Below, one piece after another: positions 11,985 through 23,695 of a stretch of 64,000 bases of DNA. Location: the NCBI GenBank assembly GCA_964030475.1, contig CAXIPT010000003.1:10885684-10949683 (forward strand), given 5' to 3'. Source of the stretch: Tethya wilhelma. Taxonomy: Eukaryota; Porifera; Demospongiae; Tethyida; Tethyidae. The notes below the pieces were generated by a model that saw nothing but the letters and a program-made list of their open reading frames with translations, had not been told where the DNA came from and did not search any database. Position 1 is the first letter of the stretch. The number at the start of each line of letters is the position of its first letter. The position numbers were made by a program, and so were the translations under genes.

Positions 11985-12592
11985 CGTATAGTAGGAATGG
12001 GTCGAATGTCCCATAGACACAATACAAACGTTTATGATCATAAAAATCTAACCAAACAAAATTGAGTCTTCAAACTTGCTCAGAGGCTCTCACTGACAGA
12101 TTATCAACTGCATGCAAGGCCTAAAACTCACAGAAACTTTTTTTGCACTCGTAGAGAGAGCTTGTGGAAAGCCACAATAATGCCATTTTTGTACGTACGT
12201 ACTTACTTCCTAACTGACTTACTTGAAAAGCATTTCCAGAGAACCAGAATGCGTTGAGCCAACTCTGACAGCACAAAGTAAGTTCTTTTCATAGGTACTA
12301 CATTCCTTGATACTCGTTTTAATCACAAATAAGCCTAAACAAAAACTAGAAAGCTTTGAAACTGAGAGTATAAATTCATGTACTTGAATCTTCTTGTAGT
12401 TCAAAGGTCATTGATTATCCACGTGGCATTATTATGCGCATGCGCATTAGCTACCCTAGCCAATGTTAGCTTCTACTCAGATAACTTTTTGTAGGGACTA
12501 ACCAGTCTCTGATAGTCTCCTCACTGTAGTGTTGAAAAAAGTGAATGAACAAGTAGTAAAAATTTCAAAAAATAAGCAGTGTAGGAATGGGC
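11985..12592 (+). mobile_element. About 600-bp dispersed element, copy 1
   Basis: This stretch matches 31910-32525 in reverse complement along most of its length; shared blocks include AACTCACAGAAACTT, CCACGTGGCATTA, GCGCATGCG and GTGAATGAACAAGTA. Both ends of both copies carry the direct motif TAGGAATGGG. It holds no ORF. Its right end abuts the broken kinase exon at 12594. Confidence 0.65.
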
Positions 12593-12680
12593 NGAATTCG
12601 TGAAACGTTTCCGACCACTTGTTCTTGTGTTGGAGACTAGGAGATTTGAAACTACGCTTTGTCATAAGGTAGAGGGCTCT

Positions 12681-12780
12681 GTGAGGGAGTGAGGGTGTGA
12701 AGATGTGAGGATGTGAGGAAGTGAGTGTGTGAGAGTGTGAGGGATGAGGGTGTGAGGGTGTGAATGTGAGTGTATGCACA
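12681..12780. repeat. Degenerate GTGAGGG-type tandem repeat
   Basis: Purine/GT-rich units of GTGAG(G/T)G directly beside the acceptor site of the last kinase exon; on the minus strand it supplies the pyrimidine-rich tract. Confidence 0.7.
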
Positions 12781-13643
12781 AATTATGTGAGTAAGAGTAT
12801 GCGAGTGTGTGAGTTCCAAGAATATCTAAAATGCATACATGTTTTTATCGCATTTACACTAGCCAGTATAAACCTTAATTCGAAAACAATTTATGAATGC
12901 TTTCAATCAACCATAGTACATGAACTTTGAACTGTTCTCAATCTCTATCCTTTAGCACACACAGTACATCAATCTACTCTATAGTTTCTAACAAAACAAT
13001 CCCACAAACAAATTCCCCACAAGGTCCTGTACCTCATGGGATGAAGGTCAAACATGGGGGGCTGTGTCTCCGCCAGCTCAATGGCAGTGATGCCCACGGC
13101 CCAGATGTCACACTGCTGGTTGTAGCCTCCCTTTTTCTCAACAGCGGCCACCTCGGGAGCCATCCAGTAGGGGGTACCGATGAAAGACTTCCTCTTCATG
13201 AGCAGCGTCTGGGTGAGCTGGGCCGCAATACCAAAGTCAGCTGGAAGATGTGAGAATGAAAAGGACAGCAAAATGAACTTGTTTTCACGAAAGTATGCCT
13301 GTTGGAGGTTGAAAATCTTCTCTAAGTTAATAGTCACTCAAAATGACTACATTGAAGCATCGAAAAGATCAAAGATCTAAAAAGTTTTTGTACAACAAAT
13401 TGCAGGGTTCTCCCCAGTATGACTTAATCAGAGTCACCATTAATGGTTACATATACATATGAAAATTCATAAGCATGGCTGCAGTGCATTAGAGTTGGAA
13501 AAGGTCATCAGAAACTCATATCCATTGGATGGACAAGACCAAGAAGTACATACATTGTAAGGTGCATGAATTCATGTAGTTATACTTAAAACTAACCTAA
13601 TTTAACCTCTCCATCATCTGTTAACAGGATGTTGGCACCCTAG

Positions 13644-13645
<2 letters not shown>

Positions 13646-13689
<44 letters not shown>
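13646..13689. repeat. (GA)n microsatellite
   Basis: GA run a few bases upstream (on the minus strand) of the 43-base kinase exon, forming its polypyrimidine tract. Confidence 0.95.
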
Positions 13690-13690
<1 letters not shown>

Positions 13691-13861
13691 AAATAAACAC
13701 ACAGCACATACATGAAACCACTCAGAGTATCACAATATTATGCAACTACACTGACTCATTCACTCACCTTTATATCTCTATGAATTTTGTTCTTTTCATG
13801 TAAATATTGAAGACCCTGCATATACACACCAATGAGTACATGTATAGCATATATATTTATA

Positions 13862-13905
13862 TGGTAGTTGAATGCTCTAACCACTGAGCTACTAGCTGAC
13901 AGGCA
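13862..13905 (-). other. tRNA-like A-box half, possible SINE head
   Basis: On the minus strand TAGCTCAGTGGTTAGAGCA reads like the D-arm and A box of a tRNA (box A TRGCNNARYNGG fits). No anticodon arm with a B box (GGTTCGAANCC) follows, so it is not a tRNA gene. A tRNA-derived SINE fragment is the likeliest source. Confidence 0.35.
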
Positions 13906-14087
13906 TTGGAGCAGCTAGAGAATATAGTAGAGTACATACATGTACTACTATTAATAAACACGAATACTATATATCTAGTACAGTACATTGAACAGATGAG
14001 TGCATATTTGAAAATATGCTGTACCTTCAAAATCTCCCTACATACAAATGCTATTTGCAACTCATTGAGTCCTTTACCAGTCACTGC

Positions 14088-14090
<3 letters not shown>

Positions 14091-14143
<53 letters not shown>
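14091..14143. repeat. (GA)n microsatellite
   Basis: GA run adjoining the 59-base kinase exon on its acceptor side; the long ORFs across it are low-complexity artefacts. Confidence 0.95.
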
Positions 14144-14147
<4 letters not shown>

Positions 14148-14469
14148 CACATGAATGATATAAAAACATTTCGAGGAAGTCAGCAGCAACAGCTACATAT
14201 ACATACGTAGACAGCTTGCAATAAAAACCAATCATACGAAATTTTAACACAACGTACGAAATTTTACACACTTAGACAAACTACCAGATTCACTTATGAG
14301 GCAATTAGTAGGCAGAAGACTGTTTTGATTATTTATGGAAGCAATCAATTTGATCCGAGCGTACAGTTCATGAGGTTATGTACGTACCATGATAAATGTC
14401 TTGTAAAGAGCCTCCTCCACAGTATTCCATTGCTATCCATAGTCTGTCACGCCTGTGCAGGGTGAGTGA

Positions 14470-14550
14470 GTGTGTGTGTGTGTGTGTGTGTGTGTNCTCA
14501 TTACATTTCCAATGTTTTTTGTACTTGTATATATATATATATATATTATA
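14470..14550. repeat. (GT)n and (TA)n microsatellites
   Basis: GT run 14470-14495 with an N at 14496, then a TA run about 14529-14553. They lie where the missing kinase N-lobe exons would be expected. Confidence 0.9.
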
Positions 14551-14792
14551 TATGGTGTAATGCGTCAAGACCCTGGTGAACATGTCAAAGACTCTTATGA
14601 CACTTACACATCATTATAATCATACATCTTATAATTATTGTCATTATAATTTGGCAGCGACTGTGTAGGTTGTTTCTTTTTGTTTGTTTTTGCAAACTAC
14701 ATACTGTACTATAGTACGACTTAGTCCAGCTATGTACTATATAGTCAAAGTTTATATTAGGGAAAAAGTGTTACAACAACAATGACCGAAGA

Positions 14793-17700
14793 TTAGTTTT
14801 CATACACATCTTCATTATAATCAGTAACATCTTCAGCATGACTATTGCAGTAGGCATTATTTTCACTTAACTCAAACTCATTTCTATTCTCGAAGTAGGT
14901 CTTGCGAACTTCTTCCACATCTTCATACTTCTCTTCCTGGTTCAACTCGGTTGATTCATTGATGTCAGCATATGTATCATCCATATCCTGTTCAAGCGCA
15001 ATTACTGTTGTTTTTCCATATTCTCCATCAACATCACCCATATTGGTGTCATGTGGCATGCGCAAGAGTTTCATAGTATTGGCGTCACATGGTAAGAGTT
15101 TCTTTGGCTCTCTCTGTCTCATGCACATGTACACAGAACATGCTCCAAAGAGATATGCGATTGGTAGGCAGACAAGGAGAGCAATTGCTGCTGAAATTGA
15201 TGCAGTTATTGGGAGGGTAAATATGGTTGATTGAGTCGCCTCTGAAATCAAAACAAAATTTCTCATCAACCAACCATATAGTTATGCAGATCGAAATAAT
15301 ATAGCTATCAATGCAGTAGCTATAGGCTAGAAGGTGGGGTGGGTCGGGGTGTGGACTGGCAACAATATTCAATACAAATAACATTAATAGCAACATGCAG
15401 GCAAGAATAGCCTCTTTCCAGGCTCCACCTTCTGCTGTGCTTTTTTGCAAAAAAAAAAAGCTAAGGGAGGGGCTTGTATGCACGGATCGAAGCAAAGCAA
15501 GAAAGCTATTATAGGGCATCAACAGCTGGGTGTACAACTATGTCTATAGTAGCTGTTTTTAGTCGAAAACAATTGTATGCAAATTAAAGTCATTATGTAA
15601 TATTATGGTACCTGTATTTTGACATGGATGTATAGTAAAGGTATCCTGTATCATCCTAGCAGGAGTTTCATCCACAATGGCTGTAGCACGATAGCAGTAT
15701 GTTCCCTCAGCCAAAGACAATGGGAGGAGTGTAGCTGAGCCTGATCCAGGAATCACATCCAGGCAAGTCAGTGAGCTCTGGCAAGATCGGCCAATACTGT
15801 AGCAGAATTCACACTTGAAAGTTTGATTTGTTCCAATGGCTCCATGTGAACACTCCAGTAGTTTGGTTTTAGCATCACTTGAGTCCATCACTGTCAGAAA
15901 CACTGAGCTGATTTGCACTGTGGAATAAGAAAGTATAATATTATGATAATCACATTATTCACTCCAGGGGTAGCTCACAATGTCATTCTAAGCTCAATAT
16001 TGATTTGATACAGTGTATAGTGACTACAATGTCATATTGATTTAATGACTAAGTTTATCATTAATTTGCACATGTACATGCTCAGTATAGTGTCTTTGTT
16101 GTTGTGAGTCCTTAGGCAATTTTGTTCTTTCTGGCAGCACTGTTATTATGCTAAGGAGATTCTATTTATTTACTAACTTTGTCTAGTTGTATGAATCTTC
16201 CTGCGGTTATGCTATAACAAAATTGGTGATGAGAATGCATTGCTGTGGTTGTAATTCTTGATGTAAAGTCGAGTTCCATGCAGTACTCTTGGGCAAGGGC
16301 CAGTGCAGGTGGGTCTGTTGGCATAAATCACTCTCTTTATCCCGCACATGACTTAGAAAGAGTCAACTTCTTAATTCTTACTGGCATAATATTATAGTAT
16401 AGCTAGCCAATGACAAGAAGGTCCCAGTACTAATATACTCAGCGTGATATGATATAAGCTTATAGGTTGCAAGACCTTTTCTCTACTGCTATGCAACTTA
16501 TATACAAGTAAAACGTGGTTAATTATTGCCAATTATTGGTAATACTGTAGTTTGACACCTTTTAGCTCACTGCCATGGAGTTCAGTATCTCAATGAAGCA
16601 TTTTGAGACAAATTGAAGTCTAGTGCCTGCCTTATGAAGTGAAGGAACACAGAAGAGATTGCTTGTTAGCTGTTCGAATTGCATTATTTCACACATAGCT
16701 AACGTTCTCAAGACTCTATAGGTAATTGATTGGATCTGCCCATTGTAATAATATCCCTATAGAACTACACTGATTCACAAAATGCCATTGTAAACTTTGT
16801 GACACTGAATATTGTGGTAAATGAGGACACATAGCCTCCTGACCAACGTAACTCCAAGAAGAATGGAAAACCACGCAAGTAAGGCACAAACAAATAAAAA
16901 TAAAGGAGGCTTATCAGGGTACCTTGATCACAGTACAAAGAACTACACCAATGCCATAAAAATTAATGATTATAAGTTTGCCCTAGTAACAGATAACAAA
17001 CACCTAACAACCACATTCGACATGCATACATGCATGCAAGGTGGTACACAAAAAGCATCAAGAAAGGATGGCCATATAGAAAACTTGGATTGAAGCCCTA
17101 CGTATACCTAGCAAAAATACACTGAGCTAACATGCAGTTGAAGACGATTTTATATGGTGAAGCAGGAAAGCAGTCATCCTAATTAAGCCCATTACAATAT
17201 TAGTAAAAGGTATAATAATACATTATACTAATAATAATTAGCTGTATGATGTAACAGGAATTCAAAGTTTCATTTGTCAATATTGTTTGACTCATGTATG
17301 TGGCTTTCTTTTGTCAAATTTAATTCTCACCAAAATAACCAGGCATACATATTAAAATTTGTAACCTGACAGACATAATATTATTATGTGCATATAGAGG
17401 AGTGGGGAAGCATACCGTATATGGCATGTTTTGTCATTATACATGCATTTTTTGCAGATATAATTTGCATTTTTTTTTATTTCTGACGACTGTGCCATCA
17501 AATACATGCACATAATCTGTGAAAATTGTTTACCATTAAATGCTTTTTATATATACATATATATATAATATTATATATATATATATAGGCCTAGTACCAA
17601 GAGTTCATAATAACTTCTATTATGTACTCTTTATATTATGTAATTACTGTATTATTTGTATAACATACAAGTTGTTTGAGGCCTTTTGAGTGAGCACATC

Positions 17701-20700
17701 TTTCCCCTTCCAACCATATTTTCAGCATACACTTGCATTTCTCTATTGGGAAGGCTGAAGTGCTGGACCAGGTAGGAGTATGAACAAGTAGTGCCAGCAG
17801 TACTGTCACAAACAGCCTGGGTGGGAACTGTATGAGTACCAAATCCATCACCAAAGAGTGTGTAGCTTTGTATACTCAGGTTATTTGATGATCCAATAGT
17901 GATTTCTTGTGGTATCTGCACATAGATGAAGAAATGGACCCGGAACAATAAAGAGGAGGGGTGTTCAGCTCTATTAAGTTATATTCTTGTTCACCAACCC
18001 AGTATGCAGATTGAAACTAACAAACTTTAATTCTGCAAATGTTTCGGTAACAATGCAGTTACCATCATCAGGGCAAATAATGATGGTAACTGCATTGTTA
18101 CCGAAACATTAACTGGCAGAATTAAAGTTTGTTATTTTCAATCTGCATACTGGGTTGGTGAACAAGAATATAACTTAATAAATGACTAATACCCAACCAG
18201 AAACTCACGAATGTTCAGCTCTAATTTTTAAGTATAACAATTATATGGAATATACAATAAATTTTTATTAAAGCAGTATCATTTTGAAAACTGCTGTAAA
18301 GTATAGCTCATGTATAATTATATAAGCAATTCTTTTTAAGATAAAAGATACACATTCGACGGCATGCATATGTGCCAGACCATTCTATAGATAGCTTGTT
18401 TATACTTATTATGGCTTATCTACTACCTACCATGCACAAGAACTATTAACCTCACAGGTTATCATGGAACCAGTAAATCCTTCATGACTGTTATTATTGT
18501 ATATTAATGCTTGACTATAGTATAGTCTGTTATGTACTACGGAACTGTATAGCGGGAAATTTTCGTGAGGGGAAATTTTTTTCGAATTTCGTGGTTTGGC
18601 AGCTTTCCACGAAAAACTTCCCCCACGAATTTTGTAAGGTATGAGGTCATCACGTAATGTTGAGACGCCAAACACGAAACTTTTGCCCGCAAATTTCTAT
18701 TCGAGACAAAAATGCAAACATTTTCCCCCACGAAAAATTCCCACTATACGGTATCCTTAGTGGCAGTATATTTTGTATTACTATATCATTATGTAGATTA
18801 ATATATGTTAGCAGTAGTCAGGCATATCATGGTATGTCTATTGTTTCCACTTGGAGAATGCCACACGATGGCACCACTTTAGGTTAGTGATCATGGGCTA
18901 ATTCAATTTTGCTATGTTAATGGCTATGCATACAGGAATGCCAAAGAATGTATCATTATTACACACTTACATCATCTTGATCCCAACTGAAGTAGATTGA
19001 AATAAGTGTTCCTTCCTCATTGTACACCGGCACACTTGAACAGTTTGCAGGTGGAGGGGGAGCTAATCAGAAATATAAATGGTCATGGCATACTGTATGA
19101 TATGAAATTTTAGGTTTTTTTGCATGCATGCAGGGTTATGTACAGAACCAAGTTACAAACAGCTAAAATTTTTGAAAAATATGTCATACTAGATTGAATT
19201 GGGGCCAGAGTTGCAGCAAGTTTCTCAGTGGTAGTGGGATCTTGCTGAGTTGTCACAGTTTCCCCAGTAGTAATAGTGGCTTGAGTCATTGTAATTTCCT
19301 CATCGGTAGTGGGGGTCTCAGTTGTAATTTCCTCAGTTGTAGTGGGGGTCTCGGTTGTAATTTCCTCAGTGGTAGTGGGGGTCTCAGTTGTAATTTCCTC
19401 AGTGGTAGTGGGGGTCTCGGTTGTAATTTCCCCAGTGGTAGTGGGGGTCTCAGTTGTAATTTCCTCAGTGGTAGGGGGGGTCTCAGTTGTAATTTCCTCA
19501 GTGGTAGTAGGGGTCTCAGTTATAATTTCCTCAGTGGTAGCGAGAGGAGTAGTTATTTCGTCATCAAGTAAAGTCACATCGTAGGAGTCTATTTGTAAGT
19601 CATAGAGAACACAAGTTGGAGCATTTGGATCCACACTCATGGAGACATCATCATAAAGGATAACTGTACTATCACATGCACTAATAGTGCTCCCTACACT
19701 GGCTGTGTTGTCATACATGTTGGTCTCGTTAATTTGAAGAGAACTTCCCACCAAAGAGATTACACCTCCCCTCTCAGTTGCATCATTATTGGTGAAGTTG
19801 CTGCGGCTAAATTTTAAAATGCTTCCTGCAAGTCCAACAAATAAGACTCCTCCATCACTACCAGCAGAATTGTGACTGAAAACACTTCGATAAATGTCAT
19901 AGTTTGTGGAATATTCATTGTTGTACATAACTCCACCATTGTCAGTTGCTGAATTGTTGAAGAAAATACTTTGCCACACTGTCACATTACACTCTTCCAG
20001 GTTAAGCACACCTGCATGTGTTGCTGCAGTGTTGTGGCTGAATTCACTGGATTGGATTGAAACTGATGTGTTCCTAATGCAGGCAACTCCTCCTCCTAAT
20101 ACTGCTGCTGCTGTTGCTCGATTGTGAGTGAAGGTACACTCAGTGATGTTTAGATGATCTGTGTAAACATTAGGAACATTAACAACACCGCAAGAGGGAG
20201 CTGAGTTGTTTCTGAATGTGCTGTTGATCAAAGCTATATTGCCAGGTGCACCAGGATGATAAGAAATGAATTGTATAACTCCGCCTGATTCGCCTGTCAA
20301 AGTTACTGTATTGTTGACAAATGAACAGTCGATAAAAGTTATTGAGCGTGGTTCACCATAATGTGAATACACTCCACCGTATGTACTAGCCACATTGTTC
20401 ACAAATACGCATCGAGTTGCTTCGACTATTGGAGAAACAATAACTCCACCATATGAGGCAGTATTGGAATCAAATACTGTATCTGTGATAGTTCCATATC
20501 CCGTACTATATATAAAAATTGCACCGCCACCCTCTGCTTGGTTCTGGAAGAAGTAGCAGTTGGCTATATTTGCACGTGAGGCATGTATAGCACCACCTTG
20601 ACCTGGTTTTCTTACATTGTTGGAGAAGCTACTATTTTCAAGTGTAAGAAATCCACCACAAGAAATAGCCTGCAAGTTGTTAGTGAAGTTGCACCCTGAT

Positions 20701-23210
20701 ATGTTCAAGGTGGAAGTGTCTCGAACTTTAAATGCAATTGCTGCTTCGCGGTCATCACGACTTCCATGAAAATTGCTATCTATGATTTCGAGATCATAAA
20801 TTCCTCCATTTTGAGAAAAATCTGATATGTACAAGTGCCCACGACCATCCTCAAATGTTGAGTTTGTCACCAGGATTTTGCTTATGTTCAAAAAGTCGAA
20901 TGGAGAGCCACGTGCAAAATAGATATCAGTGAAAAGCACAGTTTCAGCCACTGAGCGAATATGTATGCGGCCACTATCCAGGAACTGCATATTAGATAAG
21001 GTTGCTGTTATTCCGATGTCGCTGAAAGTTCCAGAACACCCCCTGAAGATCACACCACTTATCATAACATGGTCCACTAGAGGGAACCTGAGTAAGTCAC
21101 CACCATAACAGCGTATAGTAACATCGGAGCTATTTATTGTCAAATGGTGCAGATTAGTCAATGTCAGACGTGAATTGAGTGAATGCATTCCACTTTCAAA
21201 TGTTAATGTGACGTTTCCTTTGTGGTTACGATTGACTCCTTCCATATTGATGGTCAACTGTTCCAGTGTGTAGCACGGCACTCCAGAGAACTCTCCAGGA
21301 CAAGAAGATTCTGGTGAAACTGCAATGTAGGTAGTTTCAAGGAGGACGTCATCTGGTGGTGGTATAAGTCGTGATAGCTCCTGATTTGGCACACTTGGAC
21401 TAACTGATTCTATGTCATAGAAGTTAATGTATCCATCATATAGAACACAATTTGGTTCATCTGGATCTGTACTATTCCAAATATCTTCAGGAACAATGAC
21501 TGCACTATTGCAAGCACTGATAAGTGGTCCGTTACTTGCAGTGTTTTCCATGATGTTACTTTGAAGCACGTATATCGTACTTCCAGTCACAGCAATCACT
21601 CCACCCCTGTCTGTTGCATTATTCCAACTAAAGTTGCTTGAGATAAAGATTGCCAAGTTCCCTGACTGTCCAAGGTATAATACACCTCCATCATCACCTG
21701 CTAAATTAAAGCTAAATATACTTCGACTGATCTCGTAAGTTGATGTATGCACTAGACTATAGAACACTCCACCATCATATGTGGCTGAATTATCATGGAA
21801 TTCACTGTCACTCACGGTCATTGTACACTGTTCAATGTTGAACACACCGGCATGTGTTGCTGCAGAGTTGTGGCTGAATTCACTAGATTGGATTGAAATT
21901 GATGTGTTCCTGATGCAGGCAACCCCTCCTCCTAATACTGCTGCTGCTGTTGCTCGATTGTGAGTGAAGGTACACTCAGTGATGTTTAGATGATCTGTGT
22001 AAACATTAGGAACATTAACAACACCGCAAGAGGGAGCTGAGTTGTTTCTGAATGTGCTGTTGATTAAAGCTATATTGCCAGGTACACCAGGATGATAAGA
22101 AATGAATTGTATAACTCCGCCTGATTCGCCTGTCAAAGTTACTGTATTGTTGACAAATGAACAGTCGATAAAAGTTATTGAGCGTGGTTCACCATAATGT
22201 GAATACACTCCACCGTATATACTAGCCACATTGTTCACAAATACGCATCGAGTTGCTTCGACTATTGGAGAAACAATAACTCCACCATATGAGGCAGTAT
22301 TGGAATCAAATACTGTATCTGTGATAGTTCCATATCCAGTACTATATATAAAAATTGCACCGCCACCCTCTGCTTGGTTCTGGAAGAAGTAGCAGTTGGC
22401 TATATTTGCACGTGAGGCATGTATAGCACCACCTTGACCTGGTTTTCTTACATTGTTGGAGAAGCTACTATTTTCAAGTGTAAGAAATCCACCACAAGAA
22501 ATAGCCTGCAAGTTGTTAGTGAAGTTGCACCCTGATATGTTCAAGGTGGAAGTGTCTCGAACTTTAAATGCAATTGCTGCTTCGCGGTCATCACGACTTC
22601 CATGAAAATTGCTATCTATGATTTCGAGATCATAAATTCCTCCATTTTGAGAAAAATCTGATATGTACAAGTGCCCACGACCATCCTCAAATGTTGAGTT
22701 TGTCACCAGGATTTTGCTTATGTTCAAGAAGTCAAATGGAGAGCCACGTGCAAAATAGATATCAGTGAAAAGCACAGTTTCAGCCACTGAGCGAATATGT
22801 ATGCGACCACCATCCAGGAACTCTAGGTTCGAAAAGGTAGCTGTCTTTCCAATGTCGCTGAAAGTTCCAGAACACCCCCTGAAGATCAAATCACTTAGCA
22901 TAACATGGTCAACTAGAGGGAAACTGAGTAGATCACCACCATAGCAGCGGATGGTAGCGCCTGTTGCTGTTAGTGTCAGAGTGTGCAGATTGGTCAGAGT
23001 TAGGCGTGAGTTCAGTGAGTGAGTTCCATTCTCGAAAATGACAGTTAGATTCGAACCAGCAGTTTGTCCTGGATTGGCTGCAAATTGATCCAATGTCATG
23101 CATTGTGTACCAGGGCAGGAGCTGCTCGATGAGGTCAACACATTAACTATTTCCGTAGCATAGCTTGCATGATTGATAAGCACACAAGCTAGCAGGATGA
23201 CAAATTGCAT
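14793..23210 (-). CDS. Type I membrane receptor: two Pmp-like beta-helix domains, Thr-rich stalk, FN3, TM, ITAM-like tail
   Basis: Exons 19190-23210, 18971-19062, 17669-17915, 15612-15917 and 14793-15241 have GT-AG borders, phases 1, 0, 1, 1 agree, and the total is exactly 1,705 codons. Residues 1-19 are a signal peptide (MQFVILLACVLINHASYA). Two copies of a parallel beta-helix region follow (about 25-600 and 637-1200, 612 residues apart), full of FxxN and GGxx motifs (VFDSNTASYGGVI, CVFVNNVASIYGGVY) as in chlamydial Pmp repeats, with many N-glycosylation sites. Residues about 1220-1335 are TTEEITTETPT repeats, a mucin-like stalk. Residues 1341-1453 look FN3-like (IYFSWDQDD, YAENMVGRG); 1454-1555 form a Cys-containing domain. 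The membrane helix is about 1565-1596. The 108-residue acidic tail has Tyr1646 (YADI) and Tyr1661 (YEDV), ITAM-like, and Tyr1686 (YCNS) and Tyr1702 (YEN, the C terminus), GRB2-type YxN. Surface recognition with tyrosine-kinase signalling is inferred; I know no ligand. Confidence 0.85.
15918..17668. other. Receptor intron without recognised features
   Basis: A 1.75 kb intron between exons 3 and 4. A + strand frame at 16821-17093 has no recognisable similarity. AT repeats lie at about 17550-17586. Confidence 0.5.
17972..18180. mobile_element. Foldback element in a receptor intron
   Basis: Arms 17972-18068 and 18080-18180 are near-perfect reverse complements around an 11-base loop. The element lies in the intron between exons 2 and 3 and would fold into a hairpin of about 100 bp in the pre-mRNA. 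Confidence 0.8.
18542..18754. mobile_element. MITE of about 210 bp with GTATAGNGGGAA ends
   Basis: Imperfect terminal inverted repeats of about 34 bases, with the core CTGTATAGCGGGAAATTTTC on the left and the matching complement ending ACTATACGGTATC on the right. The interior is T/G-rich and non-coding. It lies in the same receptor intron as the foldback at 17972-18180. Confidence 0.65.
19266..19545 (-). repeat. 33-bp coding minisatellite (Thr-rich stalk)
   Basis: About eight copies of a 33-base unit encode TTEEITTETPT with small changes (PTTEEI, TTGEI, TTDEEI). The unit is an exact multiple of three, so copy changes keep the frame and would lengthen or shorten the receptor stalk. Confidence 0.9.
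20041..22804 (-). repeat. Tandem coding duplication with 1,836-bp period
   Basis: Positions 20101-20968 and 21937-22804 differ at only about six sites by eye, with no indels. Outside this block the same two domains differ at many positions. The period of 1,836 bases equals 612 codons. Confidence 0.9.
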
Positions 23211-23695
23211 ACTTTTTGTCTGTGTGTGCTAAGCTGATATCAGCATATATGATTCTTTGTGGGAACTGAAAGAGAAAAAGAAGCATATTAACATTATAAT
23301 GACATTTAAGTTTTACTACAATTCATTCACATTAGTTTTAGTGGCAATTTTAATAGATTTAGTTATAATACAAGGTACAGAAAATCACTGGGCTTACATA
23401 ACAGGATGTATTATGTCCCTTGTATATGAGTAGATTGGTTGTATAGATAGATATTGGCTTAGTCAAGTCAGTTTATTGTCTATAGCCAGCTTGCCTTCTC
23501 CTACACTTTTAAGCTTGTTGTGAGAATTACAACAGTTACTATATACCAATGTGAGAGTAACTGCTTTATTATAGGCAATTGGGTTGAACTTGTCTGGAGA
23601 AAAAAAGGATGTGTTAATTTCACTATCAAAAATTAGACATTCCTTTCAAAATGGATTTTATTGTAACAAGGAAGCAATGAGGAAGACTTGCTCCA

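Larger units (their letters stand above)
12594..14452 (-). pseudogene. MAP4K: Partial MAP4K (STE20 family) kinase domain, six exons
   Basis: Minus-strand exons at 14388-14452, 14025-14083, 13768-13815, 13597-13639, 13033-13240 and 12594-12678 have GT-AG borders, and all phases agree. They encode the C-lobe of a Ser/Thr kinase: hinge [26 protein letters not shown], catalytic loop [21 protein letters not shown], activation segment [20 protein letters not shown], then [15 protein letters not shown] and LMTKRSFKSPSL. These wordings fit the GLK/KHS (MAP4K3/5) branch, which acts upstream of JNK. HRD, DFG and APE are intact. The N-lobe (Gly loop, VAIK lysine) is missing: only 340 bases separate the first exon from the receptor gene. 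The last exon stops inside the domain at ETFHEF, where an N (12593) and the 600-bp element begin. The regulatory CNH domain is absent. A broken or partially duplicated gene is most likely; a mis-assembly is the alternative. Confidence 0.75.

Noticed and set aside
13862..13905. tRNA gene on the minus strand
   Set aside because: Only the 5' half is present; no anticodon arm, B box or acceptor-stem pairing.
19194..19584. Plus-strand ORFs rich in Gly/Ser/Val opposite the stalk
   Set aside because: Shadow of the 33-bp minisatellite on the receptor's antisense strand.
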